Below, in pieces: positions 1-11,032 of a stretch of DNA of 64,000 nucleotides. Origin of the DNA: Euwallacea fornicatus (taxonomy: Eukaryota; Arthropoda; Insecta; Coleoptera; Curculionidae). The stretch lies in NCBI RefSeq assembly GCF_040115645.1, contig NC_089560.1:744001-808000 (forward strand). The letters run 5' to 3'. The number at the start of each line of letters is the position of its first letter. Positions within the stretch are counted from its first letter, which is position 1. A program made the position numbers and the translations under genes. The notes under the pieces were generated by a model, which worked only from the letters and a program-made list of their open reading frames with translations, ran no database searches and was not told the origin of the DNA.

Positions 1-1367
1 AATTTATTTCATCTTAGTTAAGTTTATCGATTCCGACTGCCTCTGAGACCCCATAAAGCGACTATAGAGGTCCATGGACGTTTAAGTTTGCTTTATCTTA
101 TGTTGACCATATGCACTTACTACAGCAGTTTCAAAACATCCCGATAATTACTGTCGATGAACTTTGAACAATAAATATATATATATATATTATATATATG
201 GTAAATGGAAAACCTCATAAAATAGCCGTGTTAACGGTTCTACAAGGTTTCATGCTCGAAAGCGACAAAGACAAGGGTGAATGGCTGACTGTTAAGGGGG
301 AGAAACGCCACGTGTGTTTGCGGCATTCACTTGTCACTATGACATGCACTGAGGTATATTCTGTTACTGACTCATGTGGACCCTAAACGATTATTGACAT
401 GATTCTTTTCCCTGACTCGTCTACCTGTAAATTTCTACCTCGTGGGGAGCCGACGTGATTGGATGGCACAGATTAGGTTTGGCCCGGGGTTATCGGACGG
501 CCTTCTTTACCTGTTCCTAAATGCCCCCTTTTCACTTATCTTCGCTACAAATGCTTTTAATATCTCATCCGAGTGATAAAACAATTAAAGAGGGCTGCAT
601 AAAGTAGTTATGTAGGTTAGGTACACGAAGTCGTCTTACACTAATTAATTGCCCGGATTTTCGCAATCAACTGGTAGTAGATATTTATTAACCGAGCAGC
701 CAAGTGTGTATCAAATGCATAGCTGAGTAGTTTTTAATGATTTGGACCTAATGAGCTTTCAGGTTTATACGAATGGCGTCTTTTAAATGCTTGACCGTTA
801 GGACACACGCATAACAATAGAAAGTTTATTTTTGTGGACTTTCTACATTTATCACTTCTGCTTTCTACATCCACTTCTAAAAGCTCTAAAAGCAAAGCCA
901 AGCTCTATGGAGGTTCTTTCAAGCTCGTCAGAGATGCAGTGAAGCGGGTCGTGGCCTTCGCAATAATTGCATAACTTAACTAATGTTATTGTATACTGTT
1001 GCTCGGACTATCCCAAAAGTTCAACTGTATTAAAACTGCAAGTATTGCATTCTGATGGAAAGTCCCAGAACTGTTTCCGTGTTGCTGACATCTGAAAATG
1101 TGAGGTTGAACATGCATTAAACATACTTCACCTGAAGGGCGTGTTAGAGGGATCAAAGCCTGGATAAGTGGACTTACTATTTGCAGCAAATAATGCCTCA
1201 GAGCACCATTAAAGAGTCATAAATTCACTACTTCGAGGGTCTCACTGGCAAAAAAAACATCAGTTCAGTTTCTGTTCGTTTATCTCAGGATATAATATTC
1301 TTTGTCTGCACTTAAGGATCAGAGTTTAGGGACTTCCACTCATTCAGGTATCTAGTGTATTTTTATA
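1..1367. other. no recognisable gene
   Basis: AT-rich sequence with only short, unrelated open frames on both strands. The one notable element is a TA dinucleotide run at about 172-199. I could not place anything else in a known family. Confidence 0.5.
172..199. repeat. (TA)n microsatellite
   Basis: The stretch is an almost uninterrupted TA dinucleotide run of about 28 bp, broken once in the middle. Confidence 0.85.
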
Positions 1368-3023
1368 TTGAGTACCAGGCGAACCCTGGACATAGAAGAT
1401 TAATATGGGAAATCGATTTTTATTTTTTGCGCCTACGGGGATTATCCAATTGAAAAATTGGATACTACGCTACATGGACACTAGTCAAACGAAATTAGGC
1501 CCCACATGTTATTATGCTTGAAATTAGTACATTTTCGGACATGAACCAATGGGAACACGTTCTCTTTAAAGATGAGTCAAGATATCGACTTAACCACAAC
1601 GACATACGTGTTCGAACATGAAGACGTAGAAGTAGGCAAAATTTATGTCAAATGTGAGAGAAACTATCCATTTCGGAGGGAGCACTATTGTGGTCTAGAA
1701 ACAGATTTCTTTCACAAGACGCATTACTGTGTGTATCTTTCGAGACGCAATTGTGAATGGTTGTCGGTACTTAGAGGACACTGTAAAATCTTACGTCATT
1801 CCATTTACAGGTGAAGGTTCAAAGTTTGTTCTTTAAAAAGATAATGCAAGGCCCCACACCACTCGATTACTTACGCAATACCTTCAGGAGCACAATATCG
1901 AAATTTTGGAGTGGCCAGCTAATTCCTCACACTTGAACCCTGTAGAACATCATATTTCATAGAACATCACATAGAATATCTCGTCTTCAGTGAAGATTCA
2001 GAGATCGTTTAACTGTCGAAAATTTAGATGACCTGGCACAAATGCTCCAGGAAGAATGAAACAACATTCCGAAGGAAATGATAGAAAACGTAATCAACTC
2101 TAGACCCAAACGGTCAAGCAGTCCGATTAGCCCAAGGCAGACATGTCCATTATTAATTTTCTTTGTTTATTGCATTTAAGTTTATTTTAACTATACGAAT
2201 TGGTAAAAAATTAAATACTTGCCGTAATCCTTTAATATATTTTTAATTCTCTGCTGAACTTTTAAAAACTAAATGTCATGTTTAAGCTTGATGATTACCT
2301 AACAAACCTAACATTTGCTAAATTAAAAAAAGAAATGCAGAATTAATTTTTTAAGCATTTATAGAAGTGGTCCTTACTTCGTACTGACTAGTTTAGTACT
2401 CAAGATCGGGCGTCATTTTGCACTTTTTGGTTATTTTCTAATTTACCTTAAAACTCCCCCAAATTAAAAAAAAAATTAAATGTCCCGCGTAACCATTCGT
2501 TGCTGTGATTGGTCAGTGTCAAGGTCAGAATTAAACAAACACAAAATCGCCAACAACATAAGTGTAAAAACCCTATGTCAAATGAATTTTCTCCTTTTGC
2601 TAATTTCTAAGCACTTTACAAACTTATTTACCGCTGAATTCAGTGAAAAATCAATGAAAAACCTGAGGATAATTATCATGTGATCTGCTTTGATGTCCCC
2701 GCGGTAAGTTTCTTATCAACGTATGATTATAACAGAAAGACATAACCTATAACTTTTATCTCACTTACAAGACAGCATCTCCGCTCTGGCCAATCGTGGC
2801 CTCGGACGATTACGCGGGATATTCAAATTTTTGAAATTTGGAAGCGTTTTGAGCTAAGACTGCTCTAATTAGAAGATTGAAAAAATTGCGAAAAAATGGT
2901 CGGTTTTAAGTTCTATGTCTTCTATGTAAAAGTTTTTTATTTGGATAATCCATGCAGACGCAAAAAAATAAAAACCGATTTCCCATGTTAATCTCCTATG
3001 TGCAGGATTCGCTTGGTTTTGGG
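1368..3023. mobile_element. Family A long-TIR element, copy 1, interrupted by a Tc1 fossil
   Basis: The left arm carries the family A landmark block (gcgaaccctggacatagaag, then a T-rich stretch and ggattatccaatt) from about 1375. The inverted counterpart runs from about 2800 to 3023 (ggataatccatgcagacgc ... atctcctatgtgcagg). The two intact relatives at 8776-9486 and 57241-57834 are 594-711 bp long, whereas this copy is about 1,650 bp. The extra 0.9 kb is a Tc1-like transposase remnant at about 1530-2160 with its flanks. The left arm resumes near 2400 (gtcattttgcactttt) and continues with the tgtcccgcgtaaccattcg block that the copy at 8.97 kb also has. The family carries no coding capacity of its own that I can see, so it is best described as a non-autonomous long-TIR element with TA target sites. 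The open frames inside its arms are not genes. Confidence 0.75.
1530..2160 (+). pseudogene. Tc1-like transposase fossil (catalytic half)
   Basis: Reading all three plus-strand frames gives a broken Tc1 transposase. It includes a W-x-x-V-L-F-x-D-E-S-R-Y catalytic block near 1550, a D-N-A-R-P-H-T-like block near 1845, N-I-E-I-L-x-W-P-A-N-S near 1895, and a C-terminal E-N-L-D-D-L-A-Q-M-L-Q-E-E stretch near 2020-2060 followed by I-P-K-E-M-I-E-N-V-I-N-S. Several stops and frame changes separate these, and the N-terminal paired-like DNA-binding region is absent. It lies inside a family A element and is certainly inactive. Confidence 0.75.
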
Positions 3024-4984
3024 GCTTAGCCACAATTGCCCTGGAATAGGGAAAATGCGAAAATCTGCAGTTCTCGATCTCCACTTCAACCAAACCATCG
3101 GCGGAGCCTATCCGCACTGGATCTGGAACACGTCTCATGCATTTTTCGATATACTCTCAGGAGTCCTTTATTTTTCCCCTAAAAGGTTTCCACCTCTCGT
3201 GTGCCCTATGCAAGCAGACGTCTCCTACCCCTGAGAACAATCAAGAACCGTTAGACCTCGATTATGAAGCGTATGAACCTCCGTATTTGTAATCTGTAGC
3301 AGATAAAGTATTTCGGAAATGGCAATTCCACCGACAAGAGACCCATTAACATCCCAACTAATTATATCGCTCCAATCCGGCTATTAAGAGCTAAGCGTTC
3401 AAATCTTAATTAATGGTTCAAGGTCGCCCTCTTGACCTTCATCGTGAAACCGACTGGTAGCACTTATTCTAAAGAATTGCAAAAGCATATTTCGGCCCAT
3501 AATCCGAGTCAACGGTTTCGAGACAAAGAACAATCATCATGCAACGACCCGAGATTCCCTTTATGGCTCCCATATGCCATTTGTTCCTATAAATCTGGAG
3601 ATAAATTGTCTTTAAGAGTTTTAAATATTTTGATAACATTGTTCCAGTCACAACAGGCATGTCGAAAAGTGGAATATATCTTAAATAAAACGGCGTGAAA
3701 CTTGTGACTGTTACAAAAGTTTATTTTAATCGACTCGGCCTGAAAGTGGGCCAACGATCGAGCTCGGCGCATTTCTCTTCGGCGGTCGCGGCCAATGCCT
3801 CGTGCTTGAAAGGAGGGGAGGCCCCTTTCTTGATTGCCCGGCTGCTCCCCTGGGGTCCTAGGGGGTCCGTTGTATTTGTGGGGCACGTATAGCTGATATA
3901 TTGAACTTTGAGCTGGCAGCTAGTTTGCTTAAAGTTTGTTATACCTAGCTATAAGTCTAAACTTGGCGAGTGCGGATTATCACAAGTTTTGGTGGTCTAA
4001 CCTCAGGAGCTCTAGTTTTTGTTCTGTACGTTCGAAATAAGTCCAATCAACAGACGATTCCGGTTTACGACTCCATTCACGAGAGTTATTACCAAGGTTA
4101 CTTCAATACTGCACTTTCCGGCCGTGGCATCAAAAGGAACGAGCTATGCTCGGAGATGTAATAAATCGTCGGCTCAATTTTGCCCGTTTCGTGCATGACG
4201 TCATTTGTGAACACGCTTAAATAGATGTGCACGTTTTTACATTACTTTTGAATTAGGACGGTTTGACGTGAAGTCATTAGCAGTCCAACGCAGTGACGCC
4301 ACCAGGACGACGATACCGCCACAAGAAACATCTATAGTTTCTAAATGAATATGCCTTCATCATTTGAAACATTCAAGGCAATTGCAGAATGGAACCGTTA
4401 GCAAGAAGTGGGCACGAAATAAGGTTCAACACAAAGACGTAAGTTCTATAGATTTTAGACAAACCCACGCTACGGAGTTAGATAGTATGGTTCGGATCAC
4501 GTGACTTTTTATGCACGTCACGGGCTTCGTATCAGCAGTGGTGCCACATCTTTTCAAAATTGACATATAGCAGGGACGCTGCAAGCCCCTTACACCGAAC
4601 TGTTTAAGAACTTGGGCGTTGTACCAACAATAGTAATAACGATATGGATAATATATAACCGGGAGCACCATTTTAGCTGTGAAAAAACATTTTTTACCGC
4701 CAAAATTGATGAACAAAGAACACAGCAAATCAAGCACCAACCCTGCGAAAAATTGGATTATGTTTACACATTCAAATAAATCTTTATTCTTTTTTAGCAC
4801 ATTAAATTTATATGGCTTGCCATATTACGTAAGGCGACTCTCAATCGTTACATGTTGTGACGTGAATGAAAAGTTACGTGATATGAACAATAGACGCGAC
4901 ATCGCAGCAAAATCATATCGCGCTCATATGTCCCAAGTCTGGTGGAACATCTTGGTGGTGGCCTAAACGCTTCACTTATCGCCA
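3024..4984. other. no recognisable gene; GC-rich block at 3740-3890
   Basis: The only stretch that stands out is a GC-rich block at about 3740-3890. It has open frames on both strands and an AATAAA on the minus strand near 3719-3724, so it could be the end of an exon or UTR of a minus-strand gene or repeat. No domain is recognisable in either strand. The rest is AT-rich without supported features. Confidence 0.35.
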
Positions 4985-5239
4985 CATTTTTACAGCATTT
5001 ATACCGTGCGTTTAAAAAAAAATTTCAGTCAATTCGATTTTGGGATTATTTGACACCGAGCCCGTATGTCTTTGATATGTTCTACGTAATCTCGAATACA
5101 TACGAACAAATTAATCTAACTTCACTGAAATAGGACTCTCCGTTTATTTTTATTGTTCATTGCATTTTATTAAAACTAGTCCTTTGCAAAGCTTCGCGGA
5201 CTTGTGTGTTGGTCAGTTAAAGTACTCTAAGTGCTAAAA

Positions 5240-5546
5240 ATGATTTTTACATACAGACAAGAAGCCTTTATAATTGAGCCTTATTTTCGAAATGAACAGT
5301 TCGTAAAGGGAAAACAGGCCTTTGAAATTCAACTCTGTCTTCAAGAGTTCCGTGAAAAATTTCATCACATTGCAGTGCTGGAATCACAAATTTCGCAACA
5401 CTTTGCACGAGTTGGAAAATTGTTTCGCGAAACTGGGAGTGTTCAAAGGAAAACGGGAGGTGCGACACCGCCTAAACGAACCTGAGAAGAACTTGTTGAA
5501 AATGTGATACGAGTAGTCTGAGAATAGTTCCAGAAGCACCCGGCCC
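5240..5546 (+). pseudogene. N-terminal helix-turn-helix part of mariner-like transposase
   Basis: The frame opens at an ATG at 5240 and reads Y-R-Q-E-A-F-I-I-E-P-Y-F-R-N, then F-R-E-K-F-H-H, then V-G-K-L-F-R-E-T-G-S-V. This is the DUF4817-style DNA-binding domain of one insect group of Tc1/mariner transposases. A frame change near 5484 leads into E-E-L-V-E-N-V-I-R-V-V, after which the sequence is cut by the nested mariner. The catalytic part resumes at about 6650. Confidence 0.7.
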
Positions 5547-5554
5547 AACACTTA

Positions 5555-6600
5555 ATGAAAACAACTTTTTGGAGAATATTACAATATTTCTTAACATAGT
5601 CTTCTTTGAGATTGACATACTTTTCCCGGCGATGTTCTATGACTTCTATACAAAATTTACAGTAAGAAGCTTAGAATGTTTCATAATGGGCATCCACCTC
5701 GGACCCCACCTCTTTATTATTGGCAAATCTCTTTCCAGCGAGCAATTTTTTTTGTTTCACAATAGAAAATAATCTAAGGAGGCCAAATCTGGCCAATACG
5801 GTGGATGAAGAAAAAGTTCGAACCCAAGTTGATTGGTTTTGATCATCACGATGACGGAAATGTGGATTAGTGCGTTGTATTGATGAAACAGAACTTTCTT
5901 TTTTGCTAATTGCGGTCGCTTTTTCCTAATTTCTTCGTTCGAACGCTGCAATAAGTTTGTACAATATTTTTCGTTTATTGTTTTTCCTTGAGGTAGATGG
6001 TCAATAAAAGTTATCCTACGTACAGTCCAAAAAACGGACTCTATCGCCTTTCCTGCAGATGGAACGATCTTCGTCTTTTTAAGAGCCAATTCTCCCCTTT
6101 GAGTCCATTATTTTGACTGCCGTTTCGTCTCAGGGGTGAAATGATGGGCTCATATTTCATCCATGATTATGAATCACGCAAAAACTCGACTTTATTGCTG
6201 CGAAACTTTCCCAAACACTCCCTTGAAACATCCTCACGGGGCTGTTGTGGTTCAACCGTAAGTAATTGCAGCACCCATCTTGTGCAGTTTTTTCATATCC
6301 AATTGTTGGGTCCAAATGTGATGTACAGTAATTTTTGAAATGCCTGACATGTCTGCTAACTTGTACGATTGTTGCCGACAGTCTTTCAGTACAGTTTTGT
6401 GAATTTTCACTACAATTTCTGGAGTGGTCAGGTCTCGAGGGTCTTTAGGGTGACCATTGCGGAGTTCGTCTTGTCAGCCCCCAGGACCACGTTTAAACTC
6501 TGCCACCCAATATTTTACAGTTGTTAACGAAGGACTAGATTCCTTCAAAGTAGGATCTAATTCCGCTTTGATGCTGCACCTTCAAATTTTAAACATAAGC
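5555..6600 (-). pseudogene. Mariner transposase fossil, irritans-type
   Basis: Read from 6600 downward, the minus strand has the S-L-T-T-V-K-Y-W-V-A-E-F-K-R-G block of the N-terminal DNA-binding region near 6500. A long open piece at 5757-6089 contains K-G-K-T-I-N-E-K-Y, E-E-I-R-K-K-R-P-Q-L-A-K-K-K-V-L-F-H-Q and H-P-P-Y-W-P-D-L-A-S-L-D-Y-F. The C-terminal E-H-R-R-E-K-Y-V-N-L-K-E-D-Y-V-K-K lies near 5590-5640. Expected family motifs are altered: the aspartate after the catalytic F-H-Q is replaced by tyrosine (F-H-Q-Y-N-A), and S-P-D-L-A reads W-P-D-L-A. Stops and frame changes interrupt the first half. The copy cannot be active. Confidence 0.85.
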
Positions 6601-6649
6601 GTTGTAAGATTATGTTTTTGTAATATATGCAGATTTTTAACAAAAAAAA

Positions 6650-7463
6650 ACGGCATCTATACATCAAGTCGGGTACTTCTGGGATTATCCACGTAGAAGA
6701 CAATCCCAGCATATTTTTAAGAAAACTTTCCCAACCAGTGGATGTATCGTCAAGCCCTTGTGGTATAGTTATTTAGAAAATCTGGAATTATATCCCGGCA
6801 ATGTGCAAGTGTTTCAGGAACTGAGGCCTCCGGTTTCCGAAAATCTACTGCGATATTACAATTGGTTTAATCAAACAATGCACGACAACCTTCTGGATTT
6901 GACTTTTTTACTGACGAGACAACATGGTTTCACTTGTCGGGTTATGTAATTTCACAAAATATGAGATTACAGAGTGTAAAGAATTCCCATGTGTTTACGA
7001 AAACACCTTACGTTCTCGAAAAATTCAATTACGGTACGGAGCTCACGAAGACGCTGAGTAAAACCCATTTTTTTAATGACTACATCACAGCTGACCGATA
7101 TCAGAATATGTGGAGTGAATTCATCAACCTACTTCACTTTGACGAACTGCGACCCGGATACCTTCAACAGGATGGGGCGACGCCCCATACACCTAGAACA
7201 ACTCTTAATTATTTTACAGAATACTATGACGATAAGGGAATAAGTTCGCAGGAAGCATCAATCCAGCACGATCTCTGGATTTAACTCCACTCGACTATCT
7301 CTCTAAAACTTTGATAAACATAATTGAGGATCTTAAGGGCAGAATTCGACAAGAATGTGAAAGTGTTTCTCCGCAAATTCTCATTAGAGGCTTTGATACT
7401 GTGAAAAATAGAGGTAATTCGTGTTTGGAAAATAATAGAGAACATTTTCAGCATTTGTTTTAA
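6650..7463 (+). pseudogene. Catalytic part of mariner-like transposase (same element as 5240-5546)
   Basis: The plus strand encodes L-Y-P-G-N-V-Q-V-F-Q-E-L, then Y-N-W-F-x-Q-T-M-H-D. After a frame change it gives F-T-D-E-T-T-W-F-H-L-S-G-Y-V (first catalytic Asp, near 6908), then Y-L-Q-Q-D-G-A-T-P-H-T (second Asp, near 7170), then N-P-A-R-S-L-D-L-T-P-L-D-Y-L. The C terminus E-H-F-Q-H-L-F ends at the TAA at about 7461-7463. At least two frame changes are needed, and the central V-W-C-A-I-S region is missing. Confidence 0.8.
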
Positions 7464-7690
7464 ACGGAGTAAGTAAATAAAAATTAGTTAGATTTATTTA
7501 TGTTTCATTTTTTCTTGACCGCTAGCAAAGATTAAAATTAAAAGTGAGGTTAGGTATATTTGTTTATCTTCGAGGTTGCGTAGAACATATCAAAGACATA
7601 CGGACTCGATGCCAAATAAGTCCAAAACCTAACTTTTAAAAATGCACGGTAGTATTACAACAACTGCACTCAAGCTCACCATATCACCAT

Positions 7691-8775
7691 ACATGGTTAG
7701 TTTCATCATCACCATATATGATGATCTCCATCACATAACTTTTTGCCCAAATGTTAGTTCTGCCTCTTGGTTCGATCGATAGCAATTGAATTCGATATTA
7801 TTTAAGACCGTGCACTTAATTAAGATTAGTTTTGGCTGAAGGATTTAGTTTTAAAAATAAGTCGACTATTTGCCACACTAAATGTGATGGTTTTGCACAA
7901 GATCTGTTAAGTCCAACACAAAATATTCAACTAGGACGAGCTCGACAATTAAGTTGAAAACGCTATAAAGTTAATGAAGTGGCATGGTACTCTAAGTTCT
8001 TAAATACACAGGGTGTTAATTAAGTATATAGACCAACACTAAACTTTTACTTTATCTTTGAAAAATTTTTAAATGAGAAGTTTATACTACTGCAACGGCA
8101 GTTCTCGAGATACATAATAAAAACGAGGTTGAACTACGTTTAAACGTTTCAGCGGTTTAGACATAGATGATCGCAATCGTTCGCAACGGCGGTCGCACCT
8201 TTAGGTTTCTATCGTAAGATAAACTCTTTGGAATTATGACTGCTGAAGCAACATATTTTCATATTAATTCACCTTTTCTTGTTCGAAATATCTGAAATAT
8301 TTTTCACATCATTTCATAAAATGCTCGTAAAATGAATTGCTGATAAGGTGTTCTTTTAATTGCTGTCGCCCCAAAATATCTCCATGTTGCATATCAATTC
8401 AAATTGGCCTGTACATCTTTGTGACATTGGTGAAGTAACATTCTTTACCACATTCACCAACTTGAATGGGGAGTCAAACTACCAACATAATTTATTATTC
8501 GAGAATTACTATACCATATTGGGCAAATGGAATCTCACCATGCGAAATGTGATCTTTAATGATATGAATGTGAAAACCATGTGATCTTCAGTTCATTCGT
8601 TCTCATTCCTAAATTCTTCTTTGAAATTCCATAAGAACCTAAAAATCGCATTGTCACGGGTTCTAACTATTTGAAATAGTTGACAAAAAACCATTCAATG
8701 CACTCACCTAACCTCCGTAGTTCTCATAGAATTCACCAAACAAGTACATTAGGCGAGGTAGTGGAATTTTTTATA
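7691..8775. other. no recognisable gene; one solo transposon-like terminus
   Basis: AT-rich. A CAGGGTGTTAATTAAG sequence near 8009 resembles the terminus of the TA-inserting elements elsewhere in the window, but no inverted partner was found. The 74-codon open frame at 8360-8584 has no recognisable content. Confidence 0.4.
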
Positions 8776-9486
8776 CCGAGTGTCCAGACCAACCCTGGAC
8801 ATAGGAGATTAACATAGGAAATCGTTTTTTATTTTTTTTTGCCCGCATGGATTATCCAATTGAGAAACTTTTGCATGGAGATCATGGACTTAAGGCCTGC
8901 CATTATTTCGCATTTTTTTCAATCTCCTAATTAGAACCGTTTCGGCTCAAAACACCTAAAAATTTCAAAAATATGACTGTCTCGTGTAACCGTTCGAGGT
9001 CACGACTAGTCAGTCGAGGTCGTAATTAAACAAATTCAAAGTCGCCATCAACACACGAGTAAAAATCCCATGTTAAGTGAATTTTCTTTTTTTATTTACT
9101 CTTTTATTTAAATGCAACAAAGAAAAAATGAAAACATATAAATTAAACAATTACCTACATATTCAGGTTGAACCAAACTAGTAAGTGAATAAAAACAAAA
9201 AACTTTAACATTATTTGCAAAAACCTTTACGGCAATTGGTCGAAGAGACTACCCACCAATGTAACCAACCGCGGCATCGAAGGGTTGCACGGGACATTCA
9301 AATGTTTGGTAGTCGTTTTGAGCCAAAACAGCTCTAATTCGAAGATTGAAAAAAATTCGGAATAATGGCCGGTCTTGAAGACTATAACCACATGCAAATT
9401 GAATAATCCGTGTAGGCGCACAGAAATAAAAACTGATTTTCCATAGAAACCAATCTCCTACGTCCAGGGTTCACCTAGACACTCGG
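8776..9486. mobile_element. Family A long-TIR element, copy 2
   Basis: A complete 711 bp copy bounded by TA on both sides. The left end starts CCGAGTGTCCAG and the right end finishes CTAGACACTCGG. The arms are inverted for roughly 230-250 bp, sharing the blocks ggattatccaatt / aattgaataatcc, attagaaccgtttcggctc / gagccaaaacagctctaat and gtctcgtgtaacc near 8980. The internal 200 bp is AT-rich and non-coding. The element has no transposase, and its movement would have depended on a partner. Confidence 0.8.
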
Positions 9487-10909
9487 TATTAGAGTGTAAG
9501 TAGTCACAATTCAAACTAAAATCAAAGACAAATCGGCCGTACTTGAGGGACCCCAAAATCATAATTCAATAAAATCAAAAGACAAAGAGACCACTAGAAC
9601 ACGTAGGAAGGAGCGATATCGACGTCTTCCAGTCCCCTTTTAGGGTTTTTATGGTTGGTGATCATATGGCGCATTTTTGATTATACACTGACCAACTCCG
9701 ATTTTGAATCGAAAGTATTTTTTTCTCTTACACGAGCGTCGCTTACATTAACTTAATGGCACGAAAACCGAGATGGTTGCCCTGTTTCATATTAAAACCA
9801 TCGTGGGTCCGGGTATAATCAACAGTTTTTCGACTATTATCCAGTTGATCCTTAATTTGCAGGGCCTATAGGCCCTCACCGAGCTCGAACCTCGAATACA
9901 ATTATCGATCTTTCATGACAAATCCTCGGGTTTTGTAACCCGAGGATTTTTCAAACCATTATGACCGATTCTGCGAAAATTCCCCCGAATCTTCTCAAAC
10001 CAAATGATTGCGGATGCAGCACCTGTTAGGACTACTCTCTTTTCGGGTCTCCCTTGCATAATATTTACAGGTACTGGAACCGTCCTTTCACGTCCAGGTT
10101 AATTTATGGTCTGCCCAGAACCATTATGGGTTTGGTTCTGGTAATGGTGTGACCATAATTTAACATAATAAACTGTGACAAAGCTTCTAACGAAATTGAT
10201 GCCGAAATTCACTAATAAGCGATTATGATGCAGGTACATTTACGCAAATCGAACAAGTTTCAGAATCGAATGGGGAATAGGACCTGGTTTACATTAAGAC
10301 TCCAGAGTTTAATGGACATTCAGACAACTAACAGGAAAAATATTTCAGATGGACGTCCAGGGTAAAGTGTGCTTATTTTGAGACCCAAACAATGAATTCC
10401 GATCCAACTGACACTCGAGGTTATACCACAGTTTCACCAGAGGTCCCACTGCATTGCAAATTGGAGCCGATTGAAAACATTGTACTTTGGACATTGCGAT
10501 TGAAACTGGAGTTTTAAAAGAATTAATGAGAATGGGTATGAGAAACAAGATGTTAAAACAGATTAAATCAGACCTCGGGTCAGATTAACTGTAATTTATG
10601 TTATGCTGGACTAACTGCTGAAAATCGTAGAGAAAATCAAGAGCTGGGAATGAAATCTGAAGAAAAGAAAGGAGCTCGAAAGATTTAAAAGTTTGAATTA
10701 CTTTTACAAATCTCTATTCCAGATCCAGATTTAATTAAGATAATTATCATTGGATGACTCGTATGGTGGTATCGAAAAATAAACGCTGAACAGCCAATAA
10801 CTATAATTATCCTCAAAGGCTTCCGTAGGTAACCGGTAGCTACTCATCTAAAAAATCAGAGCGCGTTCCAGTATACTTCTCTGATCACCTACTTTTATGA
10901 GTGAATATA
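9487..10909. other. no recognisable gene
   Basis: No supported coding region. It contains the perfect hairpin at 9920-9949, listed separately. Confidence 0.5.
9920..9949. other. perfect 13-bp stem, 4-nt loop hairpin followed by T run
   Basis: AAATCCTCGGGTT (9920-9932), loop TTGT, then its exact complement AACCCGAGGATTT (9937-9949), running into TTTTTC. The form resembles a bacterial intrinsic terminator, but nothing else nearby is bacterial. Its function is unknown. Confidence 0.8.
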
Positions 10910-11032
10910 CAAGGTTCGCCATTGCTCCGGCCTTGGTTCCTGGTGTCTTTGTATAAATATCAATATGAAATGTTTAGTACAGTACTAATTTATATCGGAA
11001 AGCTGCATGATTTAATAATATTTTTGTTTATA

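Larger units (their letters stand above)
4985..7690 (+). mobile_element. Mariner-like element (DUF4817/DDE type) with a second mariner nested inside
   Basis: Imperfect inverted termini of roughly 150-200 bp bracket the element. The left arm holds cccgtatgtctttgatatg at about 5060-5078, and the right arm holds its complement catatcaaagacatacgg at about 7587-7604; similarity continues outward to about 4985 and 7690. Between the arms, on the plus strand, are an N-terminal helix-turn-helix fragment (5240-5546) and the catalytic part (6650-7463) of one transposase. Between those two pieces lies an irritans-type mariner on the minus strand (about 5555-6600). The order shows that the plus-strand element was there first and was split by the mariner. 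Exact ends are uncertain because the arms are diverged. Confidence 0.75.

Noticed and set aside
2869..3234. Opposite-strand frames in family A arms
   Set aside because: Similar frames appear at 9227-9421 and 57158-57517 because the arms are repeats. They carry no protein motif and differ between copies.
3587..3892. Overlapping frames in the GC-rich block near 3.8 kb
   Set aside because: Both strands open, no domain, and no splice or repeat evidence strong enough to call a gene. Kept only as a note.
9920..9949. Bacterial intrinsic terminator from contamination or transfer
   Set aside because: The hairpin fits the shape, but flanking sequence is AT-rich insect-like DNA with no bacterial gene, so a bacterial origin is not supported.
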